Below are positions 11,940-27,000 of a stretch of 64,000 bases of DNA, one piece after another. Position 1 is the stretch's first letter. Each line of letters opens with the position of its first letter. The position numbers were made by a program, and so were the translations under genes. The stretch spans positions 51,240,046-51,304,045 of the forward strand of contig NC_088302.1 of the NCBI RefSeq assembly GCF_032854445.1, read 5' to 3'. Below the pieces are notes generated by a model that saw only the letters and a program-made list of their open reading frames with translations, was not told where the DNA came from and did not search any database. This DNA comes from Liolophura sinensis. Taxonomy: Eukaryota > Mollusca > Polyplacophora > Chitonida > Chitonidae.

Positions 11940-12089
11940 ATGGCAGCTGGTGGTGAAAATTGTATCAAACTGACATTTATGCAGAAAAAGTCCCAAAACA
12001 AACGAACAATAACTGCTCAGAACTTAAAATACAGATGGTTTGGACTGTACCCGGATGCTTTGCGTTATTTCGATGGCACACCTTCGAAG
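11940..12089 (+). CDS. BTK: Kinase exon 1: start and PH domain beta strands
   Basis: 50 codons, ending phase 0 at TCGAAG|GTAAGC. It includes KKSQNKRT and [18 protein letters not shown], the PH first strands; Arg32 aligns with BTK Arg28, a phosphoinositide contact. It opens at the only suitable ATG; upstream codons lead back to no ATG in frame. Confidence 0.9.
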
Positions 12090-15000
12090 GTAAGCTGACT
12101 GTATCCATAACATGTTTTGAATGGACAGTATAGTTTATTTGTGATTAACTAATAATGTGTTTATTATGTATTTGCCAGACTGTTGTGTTTAAACTATGTA
12201 GATCTACAAAGAGGCCACACGTTTGGACACACTGAACAGAGGCTATGCTGGCTCAGCTACATTTTATAGGTCAATGACTGTTAAATGCCAGGTTGATCTG
12301 TAAACCTCACTCATCTAACCATATAAATATTCTGATAGTTCTTATGTGTGAAACATCAGTAAACACAAAATAATTTTAAAACACACACATTCCATAATTC
12401 TTCTAAAATTTGGGACAGATATTAGTAGTGTTAACAGTAGAATATTACATTTCTTTACCAGCCTTTTGGAAAAGTAAAGATATGAGTATGATATTCATTA
12501 GATGGGCTAACCATGTTAGAAAAAAGAAATTCAGTATTCCAGCTAGAATTACATATATATTGGGTAAAATGAGCAGACCAGGTGTCCCACAATTTAAGAA
12601 GAAATAGGGTAGGCTAATCCTCCATCAAAGGCATGTTAATGTCAAGCATCTTTGCATGGTATCTTTACATGTATTTGTGAATGTTGGGCCTTAAGCTGAC
12701 TGAGCAGAATAATGGCTCCTGGCGGATGTAACATCACTAGCTCATCCTTAATCTGTGAAACTGCATTTTAAATCCAGCTCCTGCTGACAGGGTCACAGCT
12801 TAAAATCAGCTGGTGTTTTGTGAAAATTTTATTTGATAAATCTTTCTACCTGTGCTCTTGTGATGTTGGCATAACATATGATTTGATATTTTTGTTAGAG
12901 AAGTGGATACATCATTATGTAAAGCATGTTTATTATGAAATCTCTTTTAATTGGTTCATTAATTACATTTGATATTTACAATATGGAGATATCACAATCT
13001 TTATTAAATTCAGTGTGGAAGAAATAAAAACATATGTTCCTAGATGTCTGCATGAATGACCCAATATGAACCATATAGGAACATCTACAATGATCGCTGC
13101 CTTAATGTTCAGGGAACATACATGTCTGACAAATATTGATTTTCATGATGTCGAAGTTCTGTTCGTGTTATGCTTTATCCTTTGTCAAATGATTAGATAA
13201 CATTGATCCATCATGTATGTATGTGAAAGTTGTGTATCAGTGAAGTTTGTACTAGTGGTATGTCATGTTGTGATGTGGCAGTGGTTGTTCACATGACCTT
13301 CATAACTGTTGTATGCACATACACGTAGATACATATTTCATTTCAGTCATTCATTCCAGTTAATTGTAAAACACAGTGTAGTTGTAATCTTATTTTGTCA
13401 TATTTGTTAATGTGTCATCTAGTGTGTCCAGGGTTTGGATTTTGGTCACACAAATTAATTTGTATTACACCATAAAGACATATAAGAATTATGCTGTGTT
13501 ATTATTAGCTAAACTGACAATTACTCCACGTCATGCTGCTAGACCATCTGAGCCAAATGCTCTCAGGCTGAATACACTAGAACATGATGACGGTCTGGTT
13601 AAGTGCCATATTATATGTACACTGTGTAAAAATATGTTGTTGACAAGTCTTATGTGTACCAGCGAAAACGTATTTAAGCCCATGTTCATTGACACTATCA
13701 CCACTTTTTGCCAACATACATGTATACATTGTTTTAGTGTGAATAATTGACAAATGGCCTAAAATTTTCTAAAAAAAGTTTAAGAGGCAAATAAATTTTA
13801 AGAGGCAAAGAAATGTCGTAAAGTATTACATTTGGTGCTGAAACTTACATTTTGCAGTAAGATATCAACCAGTAATTTTTCCAGTCAGATATCAACCAAC
13901 ATAAACCTACCAAGCAAACCTGAAAACACCTTCTTAAGATCAACAGAACTCTTCTAATAAGGCAGAATTGTAGTCCAGCTTTGTAGTCATGGACAGAATT
14001 TTAGGCCATTTACCATAATTTTCATTAGTCATGTTTGATGTCACTACTGACTGCAAATTTGCTTTTTCCTTTTTAATGCATATAACTGACCTTTACAAAG
14101 TTGATACTTATGAAAATGTTGCATTATAGTAATTAAACACACATGTAGTTTTACCTTGTCGAGAGGAAAGTCCATTCTATAAAGGCCCTTTATAAGGGTA
14201 CATGAACATAAAATCCCTTTGAAACGGTTGTGTAGTTTGCTTACTATGGCATATTGTAGGAATGTTCTTTGATCACATTGTATTATGTTGAATAATGTGG
14301 AAAATTGACAATTCCCAATTTGTCATGATCAGAAAATACTTCTTCTTTGCTCAAAATGATGATTGACATGGTTATGATATGAACAACATCGTTGAAGTGC
14401 AGTCTTGGCAAGATCTAATCTTGTGAAAATGAGAAAATCGACATGGTAACTGATTGTTGGATTTTTTCTATTGGCTTGTCCTTGTTATCACCTGAAGAGA
14501 TAATGCACAGTTTGGCATACTGAGAGAAGACCGTGTAACAGAGGGCATGGTAGAAAACGAGAAACTGTATTCATGTAAAGAGACACATTGTTAATATCTT
14601 GTGAAGTATTTTCAGTGAAGTTGTCTATTCTGTGATTACATGAACATGTACAGTTAGAACAATCCTACATATACATTTAGTTGTCTTGTTAATGGAGACA
14701 GTTTTAGACTCACATTATCCAAAAAATTTGAGTCATGCGTTTTTTTATTGAAACTTTCTTTATAGTGGCTTTAAAGGACATACAGATATTTTGAGCAAAA
14801 ATATTAACTTGAAAAAGTAGGTTTTCTTTCATTCAGTTCTACAAAATGTTCACATTTTTGATGACATTAATCTTGTAGTTGAAAGCAATTACATGTAGAT
14901 ATAACTTTATTAAGTCAAAATTCTTGACAACAGTTAATAAGTAGCTTTAAATTTACTGTGCAGTTTTGCTGAAGCCAACTGGAGCAGCATTTGTACACAT

Positions 15001-18000
15001 GTCCATGTATACAACATACATACATACATACATGGGAAAGCTTTACTGATCAAACATGCGTGTAGAGCACCCCTTTTCGATCATTATGAATGAATGATTA
15101 TGGCTTAACGCCACATCGGCTATATTTCAGGCATATCGTGGCGATCGATCATTATGATGAACAGATGACTGAAATATGAACACCTTTTTAACAGTTGCAC
15201 AATTTTAAGTCTATGTATTAACATATTCCTGTTGAAGACATCTCTTTCAGCTACAAACTTAAAGGGTATTAGTTCAAACCCGGCTCGATCTGGCTGGCTT
15301 CCCCTGCAGCTGTAAGTGGGAAGGTATGCCAGCAGTCTGCGGATGATCATTTATTTCCCTTGGACCCAGTTTCACAAAGATGTCGTACATATACGATAAT
15401 CGCACATATAGGACAGTTGTGTAGTAATATTGACATACAAAATATCGTATAACAAATGTACGTTAAAAAAATGTTTCATGCTGCTTTGTGAAACTGGGCC
15501 CGGGTCTCTGCCTGTTTTTCTTTCACCATAATGCGGGTCGCCGTCATACTTTTAAGTGAAATATTTTTGAGTATGTTGTAAAACACCAAACAAATACACA
15601 AATGAAGGAATAATATTAAACTTACATCCACATCATTTGGATATGGTATTTTGGTGTAGGCTGAAAATGGATGACTGTGCTGTTTGTAAGTAATTATGCT
15701 CCTGACTTTTCCAAGAGGTTCATACATTGAATTATCACTTAAATAACGATCTTACTCTACTGGAATTACTCCTGTTTAGCACACAACCAGCTTTATGCTT
15801 GTTCATGTTAGTTCACCTTAAGAAGATGTTTTCTTTGTGATAAAAAAAGTCATTATTTAAATTGAATACATGTCCTGAGGCACATCATTCCTGAGCTTAA
15901 AATATCTTTGTCTAGCTGTGGTCTTTGCCTTTTTTCCGGATACCCTGACACAACATTTACTCACTCGTGCTGACATGTAAGACGTTGTGCACATCAATCA
16001 CCTTAAACTTTTCTGCAAGTTACATCTATATGTATTTCTGCTCTGTGAAAGACTAAAGACTTTCACACCTAAAAATTGTCAGAGGAATTAAAATAGTTAA
16101 GCCAAACGCAAGCGTTTAACATATGTAATTGTCATGATGAGACGTTTGCACGTGTCAGCAGCAGGTATTTATGCTAGGTCATGCCAGCATTTCAACAGGC
16201 CTGGCGCACACTTTTAACCAGAATATTAAATTTAAATTTTTAACTTTATAATTAAAATTGGGACATGATTTTATATTCATTATGGTTTCCATAAATTCAA
16301 CCACCTAAGCCCAAAATATTAAGAAAGACTAATGGTGTGTTTCCAGTGACGTGATTGTGTCTGTGTTAGTTCATGCGATGGCTTGATGCAGCAATCAGAG
16401 TGTTTCCACGGCCCCTGTGTTTACCTGCATGATCTACTGCTCTGCTTATCCACCCAGCAATAAGTCCTTGTCCGATTCGTTAAAAATGGCACAGTTGTTC
16501 CATTCACTCGACATTAAGGTTTGCATGAAATCTGTGGAAACACTCCAGCATATTTGTGTACGTCCCATTCTTGGAAAAAGTAACGGATGAGTAATCGCAA
16601 TCACAATTGCATGTCCATGGAAACACAACTTTATATGTGATTTAATATTATTTATCAATGTCTGTCATGTATTATGTAGTCAAAGTCCTGTTTCTTCATC
16701 GTGTTCCCATGTGTACAAGAAGGCAAATCTGTATCAGATTAGCTCTGTGAAGTGTAAGATACATACATGTACAACAAAATGTTTTCTCTGGGTCGCCACA
16801 TATTCTGTGAATCTTATTCAGTACTCTCTTCTTTTCCAGACCAGCTAGTACATGAAAAGGCGAGTTTTAATCAGGTCTGTGCTATGAAGTACATGTACAT
16901 GTATTTTTGCATAGTGAAGTGAATTTTTGTGGGCTGCTCATCTTCAGTACTTTGTAGAAAAATCTGAAACCTGACCAAAGGGTTAGCCTTGTCTTTATCA
17001 GTATATAAAATGCATGTGTTTTAATCAGGTCTGCTGTGAAGTTCATGTACATGCATCAGGTTCGAGGGTTGACAGATACCTGGTCAGGTGTGACGGTACC
17101 TGTGAGTTCAGACCAGATTCTTCCGCATTTATATGATATATATGCATTTGATAGCAAATGTTATTGAAATGTGTTATCGTGTTTTATGAGTACATAACCA
17201 TTAGATTCTACAGTTAGGACGTATGATAATTCAAATAATGGCCATTCTGCCAATCAGAATAACCAGGCTTTACAACTAAGCTCCTTAGAAGAGATTGTAC
17301 ATGTACATGTACCTAATTGTCCTAGCCACTGTTATGAGAGTCATGTAGCCTCTACACGTGTGTATAGGCAGGTGAACGTCTAATTCCAAGTCAGATTCCT
17401 ATCAGCACTTGAATTAACATTAAGCTGTGTTTAATGTTGTCATTTCACAGTTAAAAGCACATACATGTAGGGTAACATAATCACTGTATATGCGGGCCTC
17501 CATAGCCGTGGGGTGGGGTGGGGGTGGGGGGAGTGAGTAAGCACACCAGCAGGGTGCAATGACCCAGGAGCCTCCGACCAATGCCATCACTGTGAGTTCA
17601 AGTCCAGCTCTCATGCTGGCCTCTTCTCTGGCCGTATGTGAGAAGGTCTGTCAACAACCTGCTTATGATTGTGGGTTTCATCTGGGCTCTGCTTGGTTTC
17701 CTCCCACCATAATGCTGGCCAGTGTTGTAGACGAGAAATGTTCTTGAATCACTCATTAAACAAATAAATCAGTGTATATACGTGAATGTAGTTTACACTA
17801 AATAAGCAGTGAAAGGCCTGACCAAGTATTCTAGGTATGACAGTGTGCTCATCATGAGTACTTTATAGCCAAGGATGTAGTTTTGGTGAAGACTTATTTG
17901 TCTTATTCACTGAAGTGGAACAGGTTGAATTTCACCTATGAAGTTCCATATAGGGCATCGGTATAATACTGAAACCTGACATCCTTCTGTTTATAAGATA

Positions 18001-21000
18001 GTGTATATGTAAAATCAGGCATGTGTAATCCTTCTTTAGCAAGTCAACAACTGATGAAGTAACCTCTGAAAATGTAGTTGAGTATTGTGAAATCTAGGAC
18101 ATTGCAATTCTTGTGTACTCCATATAGGTTTTATGAGCCCGATAATTGTGATGCAAAAAAAAAAGAACAATTAGTTCATAGCTGAAGAGTTCCCCAATGA
18201 ACAACACCCTGTAGTAAAGAACCTTGCATTATCAAATTGTGACATCAAATATGCACTGAAGAATTGTCAAAACTGCTGCAGTTGTGTTAAGTCTGGTGAT
18301 ACAAATTTTGCTTGTGATTTTTGAAACAACAGTTTCAATCTTTTCATTTTGTCCTGAAAAAGCATTGTAACTTTTTCGATATTCCTTTGAAATACTCTTG
18401 CATATATCGGAAGACTTTTTGCCAGTAATAACTACAGTGTATTAAATGGATGCATGCATGTAAACATATAATGATAATCTATTTGTTTTTTTAATAGGCT
18501 GACAGTTGCTCCTTACGTTCACATATTTAATCTACTCAATCGAATTTTTCACTTACCAGTACATGGCTTAAAATCATTTAACGTTCATGTACATTATATT
18601 AGAATGGTGGCTAATTATGTGTTTTGGTAACATCTTTCAGGACGTGTCACAAAGATTTATTATTTTTTTAATGAAATGTTGTTGAACTCCAGTTGTCACA
18701 AATGTAATTATAGAATCATTAAACACTGTTTTGCCTTTATTTTTGGATGTGTAAATGATCTCAGTTTTTTCTCATTCCATAATTAGACCTTTGTTTTTTA
18801 CAGCCACCTGTCAGTGAATCATTAAGCTAGCTGGGTTAAGACTTGTTTTCATATGTGGTTTTAATTGGGCGATACCACGTCACTTCAATTTCCTGCCCAG
18901 AGTACTCAGATTTTATTCCTGAAACTGAGACTCTGTCATTTAGAAGAAAAGGATATACTGGTATACATACATGTATATGTGGTTGCTCTAAGAGAAATGT
19001 TCTAGAAATTCCTCAGGTTATTCAAAGTAAGTATAATTACTTTCATTTATGGTCAGTTATGCTGTATGTTTATTGGTCAGTGTTCAAAAACTTGTCTATC
19101 TTCACCATGTCTTAAAATGGTATTTATTCATGTCACTCAGTTTGATCATTGTATTTTGTTCTTTAGTAAGATACCTGAGTTTTAGATTTACTTAAAAAGT
19201 AGGAATATAGACCTTGACTTAGTGTTATTAATTAAGGTTGTATGACAGTTTAAATACATTGTAATATGGTTTATACATCAGTGTAGCTTGTATGTGTGTG
19301 TTATAGCTTGGAAGTACATGTACATGTAAAAAGGGACTGTCTAACACTATTGATGGGCCTATATGTAATTCTATATACTATCGGAATTATAGGTAATATA
19401 CTATCAGGGTCACCTCTATATACATACGTATATGTACCAGGAAGCTGACTCTGTGTGTTGGTGATTTTGTATGTACATTTGTGACCATGTTATATTGAAG
19501 CGCATGTTGCAGTGAAGCATGTTATCTTGAAGGAGAGTGGTTAGCGGCACAGTGATCCTTGTGGAGCCTCTCCATTGTGGGTGCTGTGAGTTCAGCTTAT
19601 GATTGCTACCTACACGTGCATGGGAAGGTTTTCCAGCAACCTGCAGATGGTGGTGGATTTCCCCCTGGATATGTCTGCTTTCCTCCCACCATAAAGCTGG
19701 CCGTCATCGTAAGCTGAAATATTCTTGAGTACGGCATAAAACACCATTCAAATAATTAAATAAAGAAATCAAATAATGAGTGAAAGGCATATATGTACAG
19801 TGTTTGATTGGATAACACAGTGGGATATGTACAGCAAAAGCCATCTCATTTGTCGAATGAATCTCTTTTGTATACAGTATTCGTGAGAACTTAAGCATTC
19901 ACACCTTCTCTCATCTTTCGTACTATGCTATCATAGCTATTAGTGTCATTTATGTTGGGCTTTTAAGTTAGAATTTGAAGTCTAAATTAATGGAAAATGT
20001 TTTCATTTTTAGACTATATATAGTACAGATGTATGTATTTGCTTGTGTAGGTGTACAGAATGATGGTTATCAGTAAATAAGGGAATTTCCTTGTACACAC
20101 AGACGCATTCCCTTTTTGCCCTTTTCCTCATGACATAGACTGAGGAATAATTAAGTCCCATAATTCAGTCAATATATTTTCTATTAACAGATGGTAATCT
20201 GTATGCCCTTTAGGGATAGTGTATAACCCTAAACCATATTAACTCAGAAACATTTAAAAGTCCTTCCGAACAACTGTTTCTTGGTTCACTCATTTCAAAA
20301 CCAATCTACATATATCTCTTAATTGTTTACCGATGTTGATTACATTCCCGCCACCTGAAGTACCGTAAATGACCATAAATTTTGTGCATGACTAACCTGC
20401 CCAATTGTCCTGATTCTGAGAGTTCTATTGGTTTTAGAAGGACGCTTTGAGGTTTGCTTGTGGGATGATATTCTAACCTGCCCAATTGTCCTGATTCTGA
20501 GAGTTCTATTGGTTTTAGAAGGGCGCTTTGAGGTTTGCTTGTGGGATGATATTCTAACCTGCCTAATTTTCCTGATTCTGAGGGTTCTATTGGTTTTAGA
20601 AGGGCGCTTTGAGGTTTGCTTGTGGGATGATATTCTAACCTGCCTAATTTTCCTGATTCTGAGGGTTCTATTGGTTTTAGAAGGGCGCTTTGAGGTTTGC
20701 TTGTGAGATGATATTCTAACCTGCCTAATTTTCCTGATTCTGAGAGTTCTATTGGTTTTAGAAGGGCGTTTTGAGGCTTGCTTGTGGGATGATATTCTAA
20801 CCTGCCTAATTTTCCTGATTCTGAGAGTTCTATTGGTTTTAGAAGGACGTTTTGAGGTTTGCTTGTGGGATGATATTCTAACCTGCCTAATTTTCCTGAT
20901 TCTGAGAGTTCTATTGGTTTTAGAAGGGCGCTTTGAGGTTTGCTTGTGGGATGATATTCTAACCTGCCTAATTTTCCTGATTCTGAGGGTTCTATTGGTT

Positions 21001-24000
21001 TTAGAAGGACGTTTTGAGGTTTGCTTGTGGGATGATATTCTAACCTGCCTAATTTTCCTGATTCTGAGAGTTCTATTGGTTTTAGAAGGGCGCTTTGAGG
21101 TTTGCTTGTGGGATGATATTCTAACCTGCCTAATTTTCCTGATTCTGAGGGTTCTATTGGTTTTAGAAGGGCGCTTTGAGGTTTGCTTGTGGGATGATAT
21201 TCTAACCTGCCTAATTTTCCTGATTCTGAGGGTTCTATTGGTTTTAGAAGGTCGTTTTGAGGTTTGGTTGTGGGATGATATTCTAACCTGCCTAATTGTC
21301 CTGATTCTGAGAGTTCTATTGGTTTTAGAAGGGCGTTTTGAGGTTTGCTTGTGGGATGATATTCTAACCTGCCTAATTTTCCTGATTCTGAGGGTTCTAT
21401 TGGTTTTAGAAGGGTGTTTTGAGGTTTGCTTGTGGGATGATATTCTAACCTGCCTAATTGTCCTGATTCTGAGAGTTCTATTGGTTTTAGAAGGGCTTTT
21501 TGAGGTTTGCTTGTGGGATGATATTCTACTTGTGAGTCTATTGTGAGTTTCAGCATCAAAAATAATTTTTTGTCACATTTATTTGCCTCTAAAAATATAC
21601 TTTTGTAGGGGAAATTTTGGATCATTTAGAGCACTTGTTGTTTGTGAGCGTACATCATGTAACCCACATGCATCAATATATTGTTTATTACTTGTAACAT
21701 TAATTCGATGTACTATTAATCACATGTGAAAGAAATTGATAAGACATTGATAGCTTGTGACGTAAGTGGCTATGATAGTGTTGGTTTTTGGAATAATTGA
21801 TACATGCATGTCATTAATCAGCAAATATCTATTAAACCTACAAGAATATGTACCAAGTAAACTGAGGTAAACAACACATACATTACAATTAAGTAGGTGA
21901 TCTAGTATTTATTTCATAGTTTAATTGTTTTATGCTGCTTTTTCAAAAGTTGCCTATATTCCTAACACTAAAGAATATGATTTATTTATTTAATTATTTG
22001 ATTGGCGTTTTACAACGTACTCAAGAATATTTCTCTTATGCGATGACGGCCAGCATTATGGTGGAAGGAAACTGAGCAGAGCTTGGGGGAAACCCACATC
22101 CATGAAATGAAGTCAAAGCTGGACCTTAGCAGTAAACCTCACCAGTAAAAATGACAGTATCAGATTGTTGGAAATGAGAGCAATCTATAATGGTTGCTCA
22201 CTGAGGCAAGCTATTGGTTTCATCATAATCCCACTTTGTAGATTTCATGTTTCTAGACCAGCCACACATCTTTATTGCTGTGTGCTGGATGTGTGGTAAT
22301 TTTAATTGGAATACACTGTGGTAATCTATTGAGAACTTGCAAAACTTTGCTACTTGATTATGTTAATGTTCAGGCTAGAAAGAGAAAGGTGGAATAAATT
22401 TGTTGTACTTTTTTTTATTTTTTTTTCAATCTTTTCACTACCATACTTTCATTGGACTTTTCTGGAAATGAGGAAGTTGTCTCATAAATGACATGAGGCT
22501 TTTTGTTTGTGGACAGTCAATTGCAGCACACTGTCAAAGATATTTATACCTTGATACAGGTACATGTATTTACAGCTTGGGATTATAGTATGTCACCTTT
22601 TGGCGAAACTGCTACACTGACCTGTTAAAATTTAGCCCACACCCTATCTTGTAATAAAGGGCACTATTAAGGTCAATCCTCTCCTGGTTACCATTGGTTA
22701 TGATCATAGAGCACTGGCTTTATACTAATATGTGAACGAGGAAGTTGTATCAGAAAGACATTTTGAATGATAATTCAAGGTTTGTCAGTATATGTATGTG
22801 ATTCTCTAACTAGCATTCAGTTGAATTTCCGAATTTCTATGAGAATTCTGTGGCGTTTGTGACAGAGGTGGGATTTGTTCTCTCGGCTGTGTGAATGTAT
22901 TTACGATAATATGGTGCTTTCACAGGAGCACTGCCAGAAAGTAAATTGAGAAACCTTATATGAATGTTTGATGAAAAAAAAAATTCTGTTCATTATGTAT
23001 TATATTTACACAGTCTCAGTAATTTCACAGTATAGCATAACTTTGTAGAAAGAAGATGCTTTTTTACAAACATCACACATTGCATTTAGAATCACTGAGT
23101 CATGTTCTTTTAGCTGTAATTACATATACACGTGCAGCATGATGAATTTTCCTGAAATTCTCCTATCAACATTGGCGAACTCTTTATATTGGCGTATTTA
23201 TTTTGATGAGGAAACTGCCAAGTGCATGTACACTTACACTTGTTGTTGCTGTTGTTATATATGGTAATGTTATTCAGTAATGACCTTCAGACATTTAAAC
23301 AAGGTCATGTCTTCGAAACTTCTGCCTTATCTTAACTTGATGTGCATCGTCTTCCCAAAAAAGAACCGTATAGTGAGAAAATGGTGGTGATCCTGTATTA
23401 CACTGGATGATGATGCATAATCCTGTATTACAGTGGAGGGTTATCCGACCAGCGTGGCTCAGTGACCCAGAAACCAATGTAGTCACTGTGAGTTAAGGTC
23501 CAGCTCATGCTGGCTTTCTGTCCAACCATACTTGGGAAAGTCTGCAACCTGCAGATGGTCATGGTTTTCCTCTGGGCTCTACCCAGTTTCCTCCTACCAT
23601 AATGCTGGCTGCCGATGTATAAGTAAAATATTCTTGAGTACGGCGTAAAACACCAATGGAATAAATAAATAATCATCCCTTTGTATTTGTACTGGCTTTG
23701 TTTGTTATGTGACTCTGTGAGTGGAAGTTTATATATTAATACAATGAAATCAGAGCTTCCTTTTCAAGAATGGTGTCCTGACATTTGAGATGAAAGGAAC
23801 TGTTAATCATATTGAACATTATCAAATTTCTGAGGCATTACAGTTAACCTTAATCACTTATTCGCAGCTTACTCTTTTCTTCCCATTTATCACATCATTA
23901 TCAAAATCACAATTGTTCCATAGGAATATCAGGAACAACAGATTAGCTATTCATTGTACATGTATTGAAGTACTTTGACTTGTATGGTGGTATCTGTAAT

Positions 24001-27000
24001 TTTAGTAAATTGTCATTACCACATGATGCTGGCCACCGTCATGTAAGTGAAGTATTCTTAAGTATGGTGTAATACACCAAACAAATAAATGAATATGTAA
24101 CCTTATATTTCTCCATAAATGAATTTCATGAGGAATTTCATATATGGATTAAAAATTCCAGTGAAACTATGAAATAAGAAGTGGTTTTGTTTTAAGTAGC
24201 AAGGACAGTTCCCTTATTTATTTATTTATTGATTTGTGTTTTATGTTGTACTCAAGAATCTTTCACTTATACCATTATGGTGGGAGGAAATCAGGCAGAG
24301 CCCGGGGGAAACCCATGACCATCTGCAGGTTGGTGCTACTAGTACACATGAACAATAAAGTTTGTGATACAGTAATTATTTACATGACTGAGCAGATGAT
24401 TTCAGTTGTTAGCCTTAATTAATGGTACACTTTAGTACAGCCTAAAGTGTTAATCCTGCAGACTCTAACATTCCTGAAGCTCGGGTAATTGACCATGATC
24501 ATCCAGCAGGCCTCAGGCTCCTATTAATTTCCGTAATGGACAATAGCAATATTTAGTGCTGTACACTGTAACTCAGCCCCAAGCATTTGGTTGCCCATAA
24601 ACGTTGGTGCCTTTACCTTGCCTTGCTTGTGAGAAGGCAGACCCAGAAAGATTGACATAGGTTTAGATGTCAAAATCTGGACCTTCCAATGCCAGAGGCC
24701 GGGAGGGGTGCATAATTCACATACTTTAGCAACGCCAAGAGAATGTAAAAGTATTTATTCTTGGAGGTTTGATGGTATTGTAATTCTTCGACCTCTTCAC
24801 ATGTTTGCAAGGTGTTTATTCAGACAGCTTTACTTTAGATTGATCGTTTAACTAACTACTGTTTAATGCCATACTCGGAACATTTCACTTGTACGATGAT
24901 GGCCAGTTTCTTGGGTGCCAGTAATAAACTACTGACCTTGGGCATACAACTGACAAACATCTCCATTTCAGACTAAATTACATAAATTTAGTTAAAGAGG
25001 CTCAGCCAGAGATTTTTGGCGAAAGATCCATATGTGCTAATCAACATTTTGTGTTTGTTGAGAATAGCTTTAATTATTTCCTTTTGGTAAATATCAGACT
25101 CTTACCTGTATTATTACGGATTTTGAACAATCATACATGCACATATGAGGCTGATGTCCTGTGGGATGTAATTATTTGGGTTATTCTAAAATAAATGAAT
25201 AAATTCTATCAGGTATGTGCTGATTTATTCCCCCCCCCCCCCAATTTTCTGTATATATCCTCTTTAACATTTAAATATACATGGGAGGGGTCATGGAAAG
25301 TTTCTGGTAACTAAATTAAAGTAATTGCACAATTTCACACAAGACATTGCATCATTTTCCAGTGTACAATAAAGATCATCTGACGTCTCAATTTATTGAA
25401 TACATGTACAACTAAACGTAGCAGTGTTTTGTAACAAGTGGGTGTACTGTGGTGCCTAGGTGTCTGACTGTGGCTAATCTTACTGATTATACAGCCTTCT
25501 CTCAGGTTATTAAGGCCAACAGCACTTATAATACTTTTGTGAATAGCCTGTTTTGTCTTGGCTTTGTGTAAATTACAGAAATGATGACAGCAATTAATTA
25601 ATTACACCTCACGGTATGGGATCTCGTTAATATTTAAATGTGTGCCACACACATGGCTTGTTATAAAGCTATCACTCACTCCTGTTACTGGAGGGAGGGC
25701 TGTAGTGTGTGGCCAAACCATGTTGTGAGTGCCAGCAAACTTGTAGCCTTTGTCCACCTGTGCAGGGGGATAACTCTGCACAGTAATCAGAAGGGAATGC
25801 CTTTAGGGGGATCCACCTTGAAAATCCAGTGTGCAGACATAAAGATAGGACACCTTGAAGTCCCATTGTCACTCACAAACACTTCTTACCAAACAGCACA
25901 CACACTGCATGTGGGTCTGTAAGACGTCACCATGAACATTTAGTTCATAAGGACAAAGTATTGGCACTCACATAGGGGGCCTTGAGCTGTAGTAAACTCT
26001 TCATGTTATCTTCCTGTTTCGTGACTTACAGTGTGCACTGGTTTGACAGGTTACCTGACAGTAGACTTTGGTCCAGTACTAATCTGAGCAGGGATATATA
26101 TATATATATATATATGGGACATGGGTCCATGTAATATATTTTATTAAAATTAGAATGTCTTATTATCCAGATCTTAAGTGTGTCTTTCTTTCTGAAGCTG
26201 ATCTAGAACATTGCTTATACCAAGGCTTATACCCTATTCAAGGCTTTAATTCTATAGCCATATTCAGTTTTGTCTTGATGATGTTTTGTTTAGCCCATTT
26301 CTCTGTCTGTCAGTCTGTACCGATGATGTGCCAGTCCAAAGCCTTTCTTGTTGACCAGCTTTGTCACTGTTGTCTTAATATCCCAATAATTTGCTGATTA
26401 TGACCTATGAGATAACCCACAGCTGACGGCATGTGTCATGGGGAGTATCCAGCACAGCACAGCATAGCATGACACCTGCGATTATTACATGGAGATATTC
26501 CCAAATTAAAAGCTATTCTTAAACTTCATGATACTAAATGACCCCCTTAGCATGATGAAATTACAAATAGGTAATTTTGATTACAATTAATGTATTGGTA
26601 TGACTGAATCTTTTGCAAGGTAAGTATAAACATTGATGGAAGTTGAGAAGTGAATTAAGTCAGTCAGATAATTTGGTACAGGTATACCCCTGGATCGATC
26701 AAAGTAGGTCAGACTTTCAGCTTGACCAGGTGTGGAAATTGTGGTTGTATATTTATAAAATGGTCTGTCTTATCTCATGATGTGCATACATGTAGATGCC
26801 TTAGGTAGTTTATGTGCAGGTACTTAATTATACACATGTACAAGTGCTCGATGTATAAATTTGGGAGTTATTTTTGTCTAGATACATACATATTGTAACA
26901 TTAAAGTCCTTTTCGAGCTCTCCTGTATGCAGATCCTTTATAATATTTAAATTTAAGCAGAAATATTTTGTACCTCTAATGTGGAAGAAATTCTGGACAA

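Larger units (their letters stand above)
12090..20390 (+). other. Kinase intron 1, first part
   Basis: No supported coding exon on either strand. It contains SINE fragments, a MITE, and short repeats such as ACAT runs near 15017. The full intron is 12090-42074, about 30 kb, between two PH-domain exons of matching phase. Confidence 0.7.

Noticed and set aside
20327-21625. 432-codon minus-strand frame as a real gene
   Set aside because: The openness follows from an 81-bp unit lacking stops; unit differences are mostly residue-changing in this frame, and there is no promoter, splice or domain context.
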